NCBI GenBank assembly: GCA_001548435.1
Contig: AP017308.1
Span: forward strand, 3,543,030-3,607,029
Length of the DNA: 64,000 nt
Direction of reading: 5' to 3'
Source of the DNA: Leptolyngbya sp. NIES-3755
GTDB lineage: Bacteria; Cyanobacteriota; Cyanobacteriia; Leptolyngbyales; Leptolyngbyaceae
Part shown: one piece after another, positions 1-8,829 of the stretch
Layout: every line of letters starts with the position of its first letter
Position numbering within the stretch: position 1 is the first letter of the stretch
The notes under the pieces: model-generated
Database searches by the model: none
The model's input: the letters and a program-made list of their open reading frames with translations, nothing else
Told to the model about the DNA's origin: nothing
Translations under genes and position numbers: made by a program

Positions 1-116
1 TTCAGGTTGTGACATAATTTTCATTTCGATATTCATCTAATTAGAATTCTATCAAAATAGTTTTGAAGATGCCACTCGTTGCGCCTTATAATTTTTGAAA
101 AGGTCTATCCGGTGTC

Positions 117-434
117 ATGTCAGAAGAACCCCAAGAAAGTTGGCGCGATCGCGTCGAACGATTAGAATCAAACCTCGCTCAATTCATTGATTTTGTTGCT
201 CAGAATCAACGAACTCAGGCTGTACAACTTCAAACTCATCAAGAGCAGATCACCGAAATTAGACAGATCTCGCAGCAACTTGCTCAAGCTCAAATCGAAA
301 CGTTTACTCGTATCGATCGAATGCAAGCTGAAATTCAAGAGATGCAGAATGAAATTCGTGGACTTCGGATCGAAACTCAGCGAATGCTAGATGCTTATCT
401 GAATCCCGACTCTGATGAAGACAATCAAAATTAG
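117..434 (+). CDS. Hypothetical coiled-coil protein
   Basis: 105-residue soluble protein of unknown function. Almost the whole chain after residue 15 is rich in Glu, Gln, Arg, Ile and Leu with heptad-like spacing, predicting one long alpha-helical coiled coil. The tail is short and acidic (about residues 96-105). There is no signal peptide or membrane segment. It ends 21 bases before the ycf51-like gene on the same strand, so the two may be co-transcribed. Similar small coiled-coil ORFs are common in filamentous cyanobacteria; no specific family is recognised. Confidence 0.75.
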   Translation: MSEEPQESWRDRVERLESNLAQFIDFVAQNQRTQAVQLQTHQEQITEIRQISQQLAQAQIETFTRIDRMQAEIQEMQNEIRGLRIETQRMLDAYLNPDSDEDNQN

Positions 435-455
435 ATTTATCCTGACTCATTTTTT

Positions 456-974
456 ATGTTTGAAACTGCACAGTTAATCGAAAAAGCTCAATGGTTGGGC
501 ATTGCCACGATCGCATTTGCCGTTCTCACGATCGTGGGTTTTATCTTCAAATGGGGGATTCGTTTTCGACTCGTTGGAGTCACTGGATTTACTGCCGTTC
601 TCACGGGAGGCGTTTTTGCTCTGAGTCTAGGACTCTACAATCGCCCACAAATTACTGGAGCCGTTCATTATTCGCGGGTATTTGATGCGGGTGCGGCTCA
701 AGTGGTGATTACTGTGCCACCGAGCATTACTGAATCTCAACTCGAAGCCACCTTGAAACAAGCGGCGATCGATATTTTTTCTCCAGGTCGCTTAGGACAA
801 GGATCAGATCAAATGACGATTCGAGCGCGAACGATCGTGCATCCTCAAGCGGGGATATCCCAACCGTTATACTTAGGTGAAGTTCAGCGATCGCTCTCGA
901 TTCGGGAAGATGAAAACGCTACGATCAAGGTGTATCGGGAAAACTTGACACAGTTACCTAAGCCGACCGCGTAA
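456..974 (+). CDS. ycf51: Ycf51 family membrane protein (DUF2518)
   Basis: 172-residue protein matching the Ycf51/DUF2518 family, found in cyanobacteria and some red-algal plastid genomes; its molecular role is unknown. Two hydrophobic segments (about residues 13-31 and 38-60) anchor it in a membrane. The C-terminal 110 residues form a soluble domain containing the stretch NRPQITGAVHYSR, characteristic of the family. The length fits. It lies between a coiled-coil gene and an alcohol dehydrogenase gene on the same strand (23-base gap to the next gene). The family call comes from recognising the sequence. Confidence 0.85.
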   Translation: MFETAQLIEKAQWLGIATIAFAVLTIVGFIFKWGIRFRLVGVTGFTAVLTGGVFALSLGLYNRPQITGAVHYSRVFDAGAAQVVITVPPSITESQLEATLKQAAIDIFSPGRLGQGSDQMTIRARTIVHPQAGISQPLYLGEVQRSLSIREDENATIKVYRENLTQLPKPTA

Positions 975-997
975 AGTTTGTTTTTCACCTCTGCAAA

Positions 998-2161
998 ATG
1001 TCTACTCAATCGAATTCCGTCGTTTCGTTGATGATCGCACCTGCTCAAGTCGTCCGTGGATTTGGTGCGATCGAACAAGTTGGAGATCAAATCGCCCGTC
1101 TGGGATTGCGTCCGCTGATGGTTGGCGGAGATCGATCGCTGGATGTGGTCAAATCTCGCCTCAAATCTGTGTTCAAATCTCACTCGCTTCAGTCTGCAAA
1201 AGCAACTTACGGTAAGGATTGTAGCGAGACGACTTTAGAGAATTTACGAAAAGCAGTTGCCGACCATCAAGCTGATTTCATTATTGGAGTCGGAGGCGGT
1301 AAAGCGCTCGATACTGCGAAACTATTGGCGCATCAATGTAAATTGCCGATCGTCACAGTTCCAACTTCTGCTGCAACTTGTGCGGCTTGGACAGCATTAT
1401 CGAACATTTACTCTGAGCAACATGCCTTTTTGTATGATGTCGGACTCGCTCGTTGCCCGGATCTGCTGGTATTGGACTATGATTTGGTCGCAACTGCACC
1501 GCAGAGAACATTAATTGCGGGAATTGGAGATGCGATCGCGAAATGGTACGAAGCTTCAGTCAGTAGCGGACACTCGGATAAAACCCTTCTGATTGCAGCC
1601 GTCCAACAGGCGCGAGTGTTGCGCGATATCTTATTCCAAAAATCTGAAGCTGCCTTAAAGAATCCTTTGGGATCAGAGTGGCAAGAGGTTGTGGATGCTT
1701 CGGTATTAATGGCAGGCGTGATCGGTGGAATTGGGGGCGCACAATGTCGAACGGTTGCGGCTCATGCAGTTCACAATGGATTGACGCATCTCTTAGAAAG
1801 TCATCATGCACTGCATGGGGAAAAAGTTGCATTTGGAATTTTGGTACAGCTTCGACTTGAGGAAATGGTGCAAGGAAATCAGCTTGCCGCCACGTCTCGT
1901 CAGCAGTTATTGAAGTTTTATGAGCAGATTGGATTGCCGAAGACCTTGGGCGATTTGGGATTGGGCGAGGTGTCGATCGTACAACTTCAACATGCCGCAG
2001 AAGTCGCTTGTAACGAAGCTTCTGACATTCACCGCTTGCCGTTCCCGGTGGTTCCGAGTCAATTGATGGCAGCGATGGTTTCGACTACGGCTCCAAGTTC
2101 AACGCTCCGACCTGAGATTGGCGATTATCAAGCATCGCACAACATTGGAGAGATTGTTTAG
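998..2161 (+). CDS. Iron-containing alcohol dehydrogenase family protein (GldA-like)
   Basis: 387-residue member of the metal-dependent (type III) alcohol/glycerol dehydrogenase family. An N-terminal dinucleotide-binding half carries GVGGGKALDTAK (about residues 97-108), the NAD(P) pyrophosphate loop. The C-terminal helical half carries the likely metal ligands: Asp178 in GIGD, His256/His259 and His273 in the HALHGEK segment. This matches the Asp-His-His arrangement of glycerol dehydrogenases. The physiological substrate cannot be read from sequence; many cyanobacterial homologues are annotated simply as Fe-ADH family oxidoreductases. A strong terminator hairpin follows the stop codon. Confidence 0.85.
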   Translation: MSTQSNSVVSLMIAPAQVVRGFGAIEQVGDQIARLGLRPLMVGGDRSLDVVKSRLKSVFKSHSLQSAKATYGKDCSETTLENLRKAVADHQADFIIGVGGGKALDTAKLLAHQCKLPIVTVPTSAATCAAWTALSNIYSEQHAFLYDVGLARCPDLLVLDYDLVATAPQRTLIAGIGDAIAKWYEASVSSGHSDKTLLIAAVQQARVLRDILFQKSEAALKNPLGSEWQEVVDASVLMAGVIGGIGGAQCRTVAAHAVHNGLTHLLESHHALHGEKVAFGILVQLRLEEMVQGNQLAATSRQQLLKFYEQIGLPKTLGDLGLGEVSIVQLQHAAEVACNEASDIHRLPFPVVPSQLMAAMVSTTAPSSTLRPEIGDYQASHNIGEIV

Positions 2162-2169
2162 TTTGAAGC

Positions 2170-2216
2170 GAGGTTGATTGAGCTGTGGTAAATTCCAGTC
2201 AAATCAACCTCTTTTC
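2170..2216 (+). terminator. Rho-independent terminator after the Fe-ADH gene
   Basis: Perfect 10-bp inverted repeat GAGGTTGATT (2170-2179) / AATCAACCTC (2202-2211), loop of 22 bases, followed by TTTTC. It lies just after the stop at 2161 and before the convergent efflux gene. Confidence 0.75.
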
Positions 2217-2259
2217 GATCTACTGACACACTAATTCTGTCTTATCACCTGATCAAGCA

Positions 2260-3846
2260 CTAATGTCCCATTGGAGCCTTTGCGCCTGCTCCACCTTTAC
2301 CCAAGAACAACAATAACGGCAACGAACACAGAAAAATCACACCCACAAAGCGGAAAATGTCTGCATACGATAGAACAGCCGCTTGCAGATTGATCAATTG
2401 ATTTAGCGAGGTCAAAGCTTGCTGAGAAGCAGTTGCACTATCTGAACCACTATTTTGAAATGCACCTTGGAGCGCATTGAGCCGCTCTACTGTTTGTGGA
2501 TTGTAGACGGAAAGATCGGCGGCGAGTTGGGCACGATGAAAGGCTTCCCGCTGAGCGAGTAGCGTCGTTAGAATGGCAATCCCGATACTGCCTCCCAATT
2601 GGCGTGTGAGATTATAGAATCCTGATCCAGCGGAGATATCCTGCTTGGGCAATGATCCTAATGTAGCTAAACTCAACGGCAAGAACATTAAAACGGTCAC
2701 TCCACCACGCCAAAGCAACGGGTAAAACAAATCATCTGTTCCGGTTTGCGGCGTAATACTGGCGAGTTGGAACATGACTAAAGCACTACCAACAGCGCCG
2801 ATCGCAATTAGAATCCGTGCATCGACTTTCGTTGAAATCTTACCGAGTAGCACCATGACGATCGCAGAGATCAATGCGCCCGGAGCTAATAACCATCCCG
2901 TCTGAGTTGCGGTAAATCTGAGAATCCCTTGAGCAAACAATGGAACCGCAAACAGAGCGCCATACAAGCCCAATCCTAAGATGCCTGAATAAATGCTCCC
3001 GGCTGCTAACGATCGATGTCGCAAAACTCGTAAATCAACGGCTGGATTTCGAGTCGATAGTTCTCGCCAGATAAATAAAATGAGTCCAACCACAGACATG
3101 AGCGAGAGTGTCACAATAAACTGCGACTCAAACCAATCATCTTGCTGTCCTTCTTCTAAGACTGTTTGCAAACTTCCAACTGCGATTACTAATAAAGCAA
3201 TTCCTAGCCAATCGACGGATTGATGCCGTTTATGCTGAATACGATCGGGTGGCAGAAAGACAAGTGCCATAACGACCGCGAGAATTCCGATCGGTAAGTT
3301 AATGAAAAAGATCCAACGCCAACCCAAACTATCTGTGAGATAACCGCCTAAAGTTGGACCGATCGCAGGACCCGCAATCACACCCACGCCAAAGACTGCC
3401 TGTGCTAATCCTTGTTCTGCGGGTGGAAACGTTTCAAATAAAATCGCTTGAGCTTTCGCTAGTAATCCACCGCCGAACAATCCTTGCAAAATTCGAGCCA
3501 CAATCAACATGGGTAAATTAGATGCAAATCCACACAGCACCGAAGCTAGCGTGAATCCTGCCATCGAAAATGTGAAATAAGCTTTTTTGCCAAAGACATC
3601 TCCTAACCAAGCAGACAGTGGAATCAATACTACGTTTGCGATCGCATATCCAGTCACGATCCAGCCCACTTCACTCACGGTTGCACCCAGAGTGGCTTGA
3701 ATATCGGTTAAAGCAACATTCACAATGCTGGTATCAATCACTTCTAGAATTGCACCTAATGAGGCGGTAAAAGCGATCGCCCACTTTAATGATCCCTGTA
3801 CATACCCCGCACGATCGCGTGTCATAGCCATGCCAAATCTATCCAA
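2260..3846 (-). CDS. DHA2 family MFS efflux permease (EmrB/QacA type)
   Basis: 528-residue drug:proton antiporter of the 14-helix DHA2 subfamily, located in the plasma membrane. Visible signatures are the loop GDVFGKK after the second helix (motif A) and the antiporter motif C region GVIAGPAIGPTLGGYL around residues 150-165, with hydrophobic segments along the whole chain. The C-terminal soluble insert before the last helix is typical of EmrB-like proteins. The gene is transcribed divergently from a histidine kinase/response regulator pair whose start is 285 bases away, so that pair may control it; this is inference. The drug substrate is unknown and no EmrA-like adaptor gene is adjacent. Confidence 0.9.
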   Translation of the reverse strand: MDRFGMAMTRDRAGYVQGSLKWAIAFTASLGAILEVIDTSIVNVALTDIQATLGATVSEVGWIVTGYAIANVVLIPLSAWLGDVFGKKAYFTFSMAGFTLASVLCGFASNLPMLIVARILQGLFGGGLLAKAQAILFETFPPAEQGLAQAVFGVGVIAGPAIGPTLGGYLTDSLGWRWIFFINLPIGILAVVMALVFLPPDRIQHKRHQSVDWLGIALLVIAVGSLQTVLEEGQQDDWFESQFIVTLSLMSVVGLILFIWRELSTRNPAVDLRVLRHRSLAAGSIYSGILGLGLYGALFAVPLFAQGILRFTATQTGWLLAPGALISAIVMVLLGKISTKVDARILIAIGAVGSALVMFQLASITPQTGTDDLFYPLLWRGGVTVLMFLPLSLATLGSLPKQDISAGSGFYNLTRQLGGSIGIAILTTLLAQREAFHRAQLAADLSVYNPQTVERLNALQGAFQNSGSDSATASQQALTSLNQLINLQAAVLSYADIFRFVGVIFLCSLPLLLFLGKGGAGAKAPMGH

Positions 3847-4131
3847 ATCCCGACTATTTCAATCCTAAAGAATGAGTCAAAGTCTACACATTGCAAAAGA
3901 GACTGTTCTGACTCGTCAAAAAGTACTGCGATCGAGGTGACTTTTTTCCTAGTTGAAACGAGCAAATCAGGCAGAACGGCTCTACAACGATCCGGGGATC
4001 GCCTGTTATACCAAAAGAAAGGTCGAAACTTATGGAACGGGCGTATGTTGTTGGAAAGCTTGATCCCACATAGAATCAGGAAGACGCAGCGATCGATTTC
4101 GTCGTTTCAATTGTCCGCGTGGAAGAGTTCT

Positions 4132-5313
4132 ATGGCGCGTTTGACTTATCAATCGTTTCAGCTATTGCTTAATTTGGAGTGGCTACTCCTAGCGACTGCG
4201 ATTTTTATGGAGGTGCTATTACCTTTTCAGGCTTCTTGGACACTGCTGTTTCGGGTTTTGACGATCGCATTGTTCGGACTGCTCGGATTACGATTGCCGA
4301 CTGGAGCGCTCTTTTCTAAAGTTCTCTACACTGCTTTGGAATTTGGATTAATTGCGATCGCAGCGTTTCAAGAAGGACTATCCAATCGCTCTGTGTTTTT
4401 GCTTTGTCTTGTGTTGGTGATGCGGAGTTGTTTGCTCTTTAATCGGTTTGGGCAAGTGGTTGTTCTGAGCTTGTCTTTGCTAACCTATACAAGCTTATTG
4501 TTCATCAAACCTGTTTTACCTGCAAAAGTTGCCGCAGTTGCTTACGATTGGCGAATTAGTAATGTTTTATTGTTTAGTTTGACGTTAGTGTTTGCTCTAC
4601 TGCTGATTAATGCACTGCTCGCAGAACGTCAAAGTCGTGAACAATTAGAGACCGCACATCAACAGTTACGTCACTATGCGCTAAGGATTGAAGATCAAGC
4701 CACTCTACAAGAACGCAACCGGATTGCACGTGAGATTCATGATGGACTTGGACATACCCTCGCAGCACAGACCATTCAAATCAACAATAGTATTCTGTTC
4801 TGGCAATCGAATCCCGATCAAGCTTTGACGGCTGTAAAACAAGCTAAAAAATTAGGGGCTGAGGCTTTATTGGAAGTGCGGAAATCGGTATCTGTTTTAC
4901 GATCGAATCCCCTTCAAGGTTTACCTCTCGAAAAAGCGCTTCAAAAACTTCTGAACGATTTCCAGCAAACTACTGGACTCGAAGTGATTGATCAGCTTCA
5001 TCTCTCAGCCCCGTTACCCAGCGAGATGAGTACAACTCTTTATCGCATTGTGCAAGAATCACTTACGAACATTGCAAAACACGCTCAGGCTCATTGTGTT
5101 AGGGTTGAACTTCAAGCGCGATCGAACTTGATTATTTTGTCGATCGACGATGATGGCATTGGGTTCAATCCAACTCAAAACACGACCGGATTTGGACTTC
5201 AAGGAATGCGAGAACGCGCTCTAGCACTCGGCGGACAGTTCACACTCCAGAGCCAAACTGAAAATGGTTGTCATATTTCCGTCTCTCTTCCCCTCACTCC
5301 GCAAATCCTATGA
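4132..5313 (+). CDS. NarL/DesK-type sensor histidine kinase
   Basis: 393-residue membrane sensor kinase. Residues 1-160 form about six hydrophobic helices with no large extracellular domain. After a short coiled coil comes the HisKA_3 dimerisation motif ERNRIAREIHDGLGH with the phosphoacceptor His203, then a HATPase domain (N box ESLTNIAKHA, G box DDDGIGF, second G box GFGLQGM). I chose the ATG at 4132, preceded by GGAAGAG, over an in-frame ATG at 3937 because the longer N-terminus is charged and unlike the family. The stop overlaps the start of the response regulator by four bases, indicating translational coupling. The signal is unknown; DesK/LiaS-like kinases often sense membrane state. 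Confidence 0.88.
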   Translation: MARLTYQSFQLLLNLEWLLLATAIFMEVLLPFQASWTLLFRVLTIALFGLLGLRLPTGALFSKVLYTALEFGLIAIAAFQEGLSNRSVFLLCLVLVMRSCLLFNRFGQVVVLSLSLLTYTSLLFIKPVLPAKVAAVAYDWRISNVLLFSLTLVFALLLINALLAERQSREQLETAHQQLRHYALRIEDQATLQERNRIAREIHDGLGHTLAAQTIQINNSILFWQSNPDQALTAVKQAKKLGAEALLEVRKSVSVLRSNPLQGLPLEKALQKLLNDFQQTTGLEVIDQLHLSAPLPSEMSTTLYRIVQESLTNIAKHAQAHCVRVELQARSNLIILSIDDDGIGFNPTQNTTGFGLQGMRERALALGGQFTLQSQTENGCHISVSLPLTPQIL

Positions 5314-5945
5314 TTCGGATTCTACTGGTCGATGATCAACATATTATTCGGCAAGGACTCAAAAGTATGTTGGAGTCGAATTCTGATATGCAGGTCATCG
5401 GAGAAGCCGAAAATGGACAACGTGCGATCGAACAAATCGCTCATCTCCAACCGGATCTCGTGCTGATGGACATTCGGATGCCGATTATGGATGGAGTCGC
5501 AGCAACGGGCGCGATCGCTCAACAGTTTCCGACCGTTAAAGTGCTGGTTCTAACGACTTTTGATGATGATGACTATGTTTCTCAGGCGATGCGTTTGGGT
5601 GCAAAAGGCTATTTGCTCAAAGACACAGAACCGGATGAACTGGCTTTAGCGATTCGCTCTGTTCACAAGGGACATACACATCTAGGACCCGGATTGTTTG
5701 AAAAAGCACTAACCTCGATCGCGCCTCCACCCTCGGTTGAAGCTCCACCAGAATTAGCGCAATTGACTCCGAGAGAATTAGAAGTTTTGCGATTGATTGC
5801 GTCTGGTGCAAATAATCGGGAAATCGCTGAAGCGCTCTTTTTGTCAGAGAATACTGTGAAAAACTATGTGACGAACATCTTGAGTCGATTACAATTGCGC
5901 GATCGAACTCAGGCAGCATTATTCGCTCATTCGTTGTTTCATTGA
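5310..5945 (+). CDS. NarL/LuxR-family response regulator
   Basis: 211-residue partner of the upstream kinase. The receiver domain (residues 1-120) has the acidic pair DD at 8-9, phosphoacceptor Asp54 in LMDIRMP and the conserved Lys in LLKDTEPDE. A LuxR-type helix-turn-helix follows (about 145-205), starting LTPRELEVLRL and containing NREIAEALFLSENTVKNY. The ATG at 5310 overlaps the kinase TGA (ATGA) and gives the normal family N-terminus MIRILLVDDQ. Its targets are unknown; the divergent efflux gene is the obvious candidate. The tRNA-Leu gene lies just downstream on the opposite strand. Confidence 0.92.
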   Translation: MIRILLVDDQHIIRQGLKSMLESNSDMQVIGEAENGQRAIEQIAHLQPDLVLMDIRMPIMDGVAATGAIAQQFPTVKVLVLTTFDDDDYVSQAMRLGAKGYLLKDTEPDELALAIRSVHKGHTHLGPGLFEKALTSIAPPPSVEAPPELAQLTPRELEVLRLIASGANNREIAEALFLSENTVKNYVTNILSRLQLRDRTQAALFAHSLFH

Positions 5946-5951
5946 TTGAAA

Positions 5952-6033
5952 TGCGGATGAAAGGACTTGAACCTTCACTTCTTGCGAAACCAGAACCTAA
6001 ATCTGGCGCGTCTACCAATTCCGCCACATCCGC
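5952..6033 (-). tRNA. tRNA-Leu (UAG anticodon)
   Basis: On the minus strand the gene begins GCGGATG and ends CATCCGC plus discriminator A, a perfect 7-bp acceptor stem. The D region GGCGGAATTGGTAGACGC is typical of leucine tRNAs. The anticodon stem CCAGA/TCTGG encloses the loop TTTAGGT, anticodon TAG, reading CUA. A long variable arm (class II tRNA) precedes the T-arm containing GGTTCAAGTCC. No CCA is encoded. The length of 82 bases is normal. Confidence 0.95.
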
Positions 6034-6097
6034 GCATCGTTATTCATCATAGCAGGAGAAAGGGGAAATGAATCGTCCTTTCTCCTACAAAATCGAG

Positions 6098-6433
6098 TTA
6101 TGGCAGACTGCCAAGACTGAGGGGGATAAGATTGCCTTCTGTTGTAAATCCGAGCAGCATCGGTTCGCCGGAGTGAATCGGTTTGCCAGTAAGCGCACAG
6201 CGATCGTCGGTTTGGGCAGTGGCGGACATCGTGGCTCGAACATCTGACGGAGTGAGTTCGGGAGCATAACTGCCCGATCGCTGTTGTACATAGTTCCACA
6301 AAATATCGCGAATGAGCGCTTGATAGCCTTGGTTGCCGGACAGTGCTTTAAGCTGCTCCTTCAACTCACGTTCTAAACGGATGCTCGTGACTTCCATTTC
6401 CGTTGTGCTGGTGCGAGTTAAGGTGTGCATCAT
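6098..6433 (-). CDS. Ribbon-helix-helix domain protein with C-terminal CxLTGKPI-type domain
   Basis: 111-residue putative DNA-binding protein. Residues 12-55 fit a ribbon-helix-helix/MetJ-Arc fold: the short strand EVTSIRLE is followed by two helices (RELKEQLKALSG and YQALIRDILWNYV). The C-terminal part has the segment CALTGKPIHSGEPMLLGF, reminiscent of a small structural domain but with only one Cys, so not a complete zinc ribbon. The start is supported by AAGGAG seven bases upstream. The promoter region carries a TACA-TGTA palindromic stretch (about 6463-6475) that could be an autoregulatory operator; this is inference. Confidence 0.7.
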   Translation of the reverse strand: MMHTLTRTSTTEMEVTSIRLERELKEQLKALSGNQGYQALIRDILWNYVQQRSGSYAPELTPSDVRATMSATAQTDDRCALTGKPIHSGEPMLLGFTTEGNLIPLSLGSLP

Positions 6434-6496
6434 GAGGTCTCCTTAATTGAGTGGACAGGTTTATAATACAAGTGTAGTACGTGTCCCGGTCAACTG

Positions 6497-7927
6497 TCAC
6501 AGATGTTGGAATAATTTGATGATTTCTTGGATGCGATCGAGCTGGATCTTTCCCTGAGCCGTTCGCGGAATCTGCTCGACTTTGATCCAGTGCTTGGGAT
6601 GCTTGAATGCGGCGAGACGCGATCGCAGTTCGATTTTAATTTCGTCGATCATGATTTCCTGACAAGGCACAAAGATTGCCGTCACAGCTTGTCCCCAAAT
6701 CGGATCAGGAATTCCTAAAACGTGGACATCTTGAATGAGATTTGTCGATCGCAAAGCCGCTTCGACTTCAGACGGGAAAATATTTTCGCCACCGCTAATG
6801 ATTTTATTGCTGTCTCGTCCGATGAGATGGAGAAATTGTCGATCGTCAAAATATCCCAAATCATCAGGATCAAATTTCGGCTCAGTTAACAAATTCGGAT
6901 AGTAACCGAGCATTAGAGATTTGGCTTGAATGCTCAGTTTTTGATCAATGATTTTGATTTCTGCATGTGGTAAAACTCGCCCACAGCCTTGAATTCCATT
7001 GAGAAAATCCGCAGGTTTGAGGGTCGCAATCTGAGAAGCAGTTTCGGTCATGCCGTAAGTGGGTGCGATCGGTAAATTTCTCGATCGAGCTTCTTCGAGC
7101 AAATCTGACCACGCGGGTGCACCTCCAAGGAGAATCGTTTTGAATTTCGCCAACCAATCTGCATGATTCATGAGTTGTTGCAGTTGGGTTGGAACGAGGG
7201 AGATGAAAAAGTTTTGGGGATTGAATTCGGTATCTAGGGTTTTCCAGGATTGAGTGACGAATTTGCCGTTTGTGAGGAACGATCGCATAAATTGCATCAA
7301 TCCGCTGACGTGATAGAGCGGAAGAACGCAGAAGGAATTAATTTGATCAAGTTCAAAGTACTGGCGGAATCCTTGCACCGATGCGCTCAGCGTTTCCCAA
7401 GTGTGCATTGCAAATCGGACTTTTCCTGAAGTGCCGCCCGTTGGAATCATGATTAGACGATGAGGAATTTGTTCGCTTCGTTGCGAATCCGCCCCGGAAT
7501 AGAATTCGGGGCTAACGGTGCGAAGTCTGTTAGAAACAGACTGAAGAGTTTGTTTTGTTCGGTTTTCAGTCCCCTTCAGTGGACTTTGTTCTGTTAGCCC
7601 AGAATTCCATTCCAGGGCGGGTGAGCGCAATGAACAAGACGCTTTCAACAACTTCTCAGATAATCCCCAAACTAAATCGGGTTCTACTAATTCAAAAACC
7701 TGTTGCCACTCAGATTCACCCCAATCGGGATTACACAGAAATACATGACATGGAACAGAACAAGCCGCAACAAATCCAGCTAGAAACTGAACCGGATCGC
7801 GATCGCACAAAATCACATTCGGCTTTTCAAACTCCAATAACTCCCGATACCGCAGTTCAGCCAATTCCGCTAACTTCTTGCTATCTGCAAAACCGAATTC
7901 TGCTAATCGACTTAAAGGCTGTTCCAT
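6497..7927 (-). CDS. menE: 2-succinylbenzoate-CoA ligase MenE, with in-frame insertion
   Basis: 476-residue acyl-CoA synthetase of the ANL superfamily, activating o-succinylbenzoate in phylloquinone (vitamin K1) synthesis for photosystem I. The AMP-binding P-loop reads MIPTGGTSGK (about residues 160-169); later motifs are PTYGMTETAS and the C-terminal IPRTAQGKIQLDR with the catalytic Lys. It overlaps menC by 16 bases and lies in the order menA-menC-menE. Residues of about 98-151 have unusual, low-complexity composition and are encoded exactly by a palindromic repeated element (7477-7634), so this segment is a probable insertion between a surface loop and the P-loop. The rest of the enzyme looks intact. 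Confidence 0.9.
   Translation of the reverse strand: MEQPLSRLAEFGFADSKKLAELAELRYRELLEFEKPNVILCDRDPVQFLAGFVAACSVPCHVFLCNPDWGESEWQQVFELVEPDLVWGLSEKLLKASCSLRSPALEWNSGLTEQSPLKGTENRTKQTLQSVSNRLRTVSPEFYSGADSQRSEQIPHRLIMIPTGGTSGKVRFAMHTWETLSASVQGFRQYFELDQINSFCVLPLYHVSGLMQFMRSFLTNGKFVTQSWKTLDTEFNPQNFFISLVPTQLQQLMNHADWLAKFKTILLGGAPAWSDLLEEARSRNLPIAPTYGMTETASQIATLKPADFLNGIQGCGRVLPHAEIKIIDQKLSIQAKSLMLGYYPNLLTEPKFDPDDLGYFDDRQFLHLIGRDSNKIISGGENIFPSEVEAALRSTNLIQDVHVLGIPDPIWGQAVTAIFVPCQEIMIDEIKIELRSRLAAFKHPKHWIKVEQIPRTAQGKIQLDRIQEIIKLFQHL
7477..7634. repeat. MITE-like palindromic element inserted in frame within menE
   Basis: The core spans 132 bases (7489-7620 = 44 codons). It is bounded by 28-base inverted repeats, 7489-7516 and 7593-7620, identical at 25 of 28 positions when one is reverse complemented. 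Less perfect pairing extends outward to about 7477 and 7634 (TTCGTTGCG versus TTCATTGCG). Inside are two small hairpins, AGTCTGTT/AACAGACT (7524-7542) and AGTCC/GGACT (about 7569-7585), giving a cruciform. The style (TTAGCCC, GAATTC core, AAGTCC hairpins) resembles dispersed elements I associate with filamentous cyanobacteria. It encodes no transposase and keeps the menE frame open. Confidence 0.85.
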
Positions 7928-8829
7928 AATTCCTCAAAGTCTTCGCTGTTCAAGTCTTCAAACCAATGTGTAGTGCCATATCCAACGGCTCTCTGGCTCA
8001 ATTCCGCTGCAAGTTGCAATCCCATTCGTCGCCCGATCGCAGTTTCAAAAACAGTCGAGAACACTGTATCGATCGAGTGCTGCTGGCAAAATTCACGCAA
8101 TCTAGAAGGAGATCCAGCGATCGCAGGTTTAATCACAAAAATGCCGCGCCAACCTCGATCGTAACAATCCCGAAGTTGATTCAGATTCGCAACCGATTCG
8201 TCTAATGCGATCGAGGTTCGATACTGCTGGCTCAATCTCAGCATTGCTTCAAACTGATCGATTCCCATTGGCTGTTCTATAAATTCAATGTTGTAAGAAT
8301 CACAAAACTCTAACCATTGATGCGTTTCAGTCTCGCTCAATCCCATATTGGCATCTAGTCTCACAGTTGCATCTTCCGGTAATTGATCCAGCAATACTTC
8401 TAGTGTTGCAATTTCGATTTCAATTGGTGCTACTGCAATTTTTACTTTAAGGGTCCGATACCCTTGATTCCAAAGTAATTTCCAATCTTCGATTTTTGCC
8501 AACAATCCACTGAAACTCCAAGTTTCAAAGAGAGGATTTAGGGGGCTTTCCAGAGCAGTCTCAAATCCGAATTGACAAGCAGGCAAAGAAACGTTCTGAA
8601 TCCAATCCAGATCGATCGTATTCGGAGCCGATTCGCAAAGCTCGATCGCAGCTTCAATCGACTCCGATCCAAACCATTCCAACGGCGCAATTTCTCCAAA
8701 TCCAACGCGCCCCACTTCATCTTCCAATCGAATCAGAATCCCTTCCCGTATCGCCCAGATGCCATGATGCGTTTTGAGCGGTTGCCGAAATTTCCGTTTA
8801 TAAACGCGATACTCAAATCGAAACGTCAC
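7912..8829 (-). CDS. menC: o-Succinylbenzoate synthase MenC
   Basis: 305-residue enolase-superfamily enzyme that dehydrates SHCHC to o-succinylbenzoate. It has the barrel signatures TLKVKIAV (Lys base), RLDANMG (metal Asp), EQP (metal Glu), ALDES (metal Asp) and a C-terminal VFSTVFETAIG. I chose the GTG at 8829: it overlaps the menA stop as GTGA and gives the N-terminus VTFRFEYRVYKRKF, whereas the longer reading frame to 8898 lies inside menA. The 3' end overlaps menE by 16 bases. Product feeds MenE directly. Confidence 0.92.
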   Translation of the reverse strand: MTFRFEYRVYKRKFRQPLKTHHGIWAIREGILIRLEDEVGRVGFGEIAPLEWFGSESIEAAIELCESAPNTIDLDWIQNVSLPACQFGFETALESPLNPLFETWSFSGLLAKIEDWKLLWNQGYRTLKVKIAVAPIEIEIATLEVLLDQLPEDATVRLDANMGLSETETHQWLEFCDSYNIEFIEQPMGIDQFEAMLRLSQQYRTSIALDESVANLNQLRDCYDRGWRGIFVIKPAIAGSPSRLREFCQQHSIDTVFSTVFETAIGRRMGLQLAAELSQRAVGYGTTHWFEDLNSEDFEELWNSL

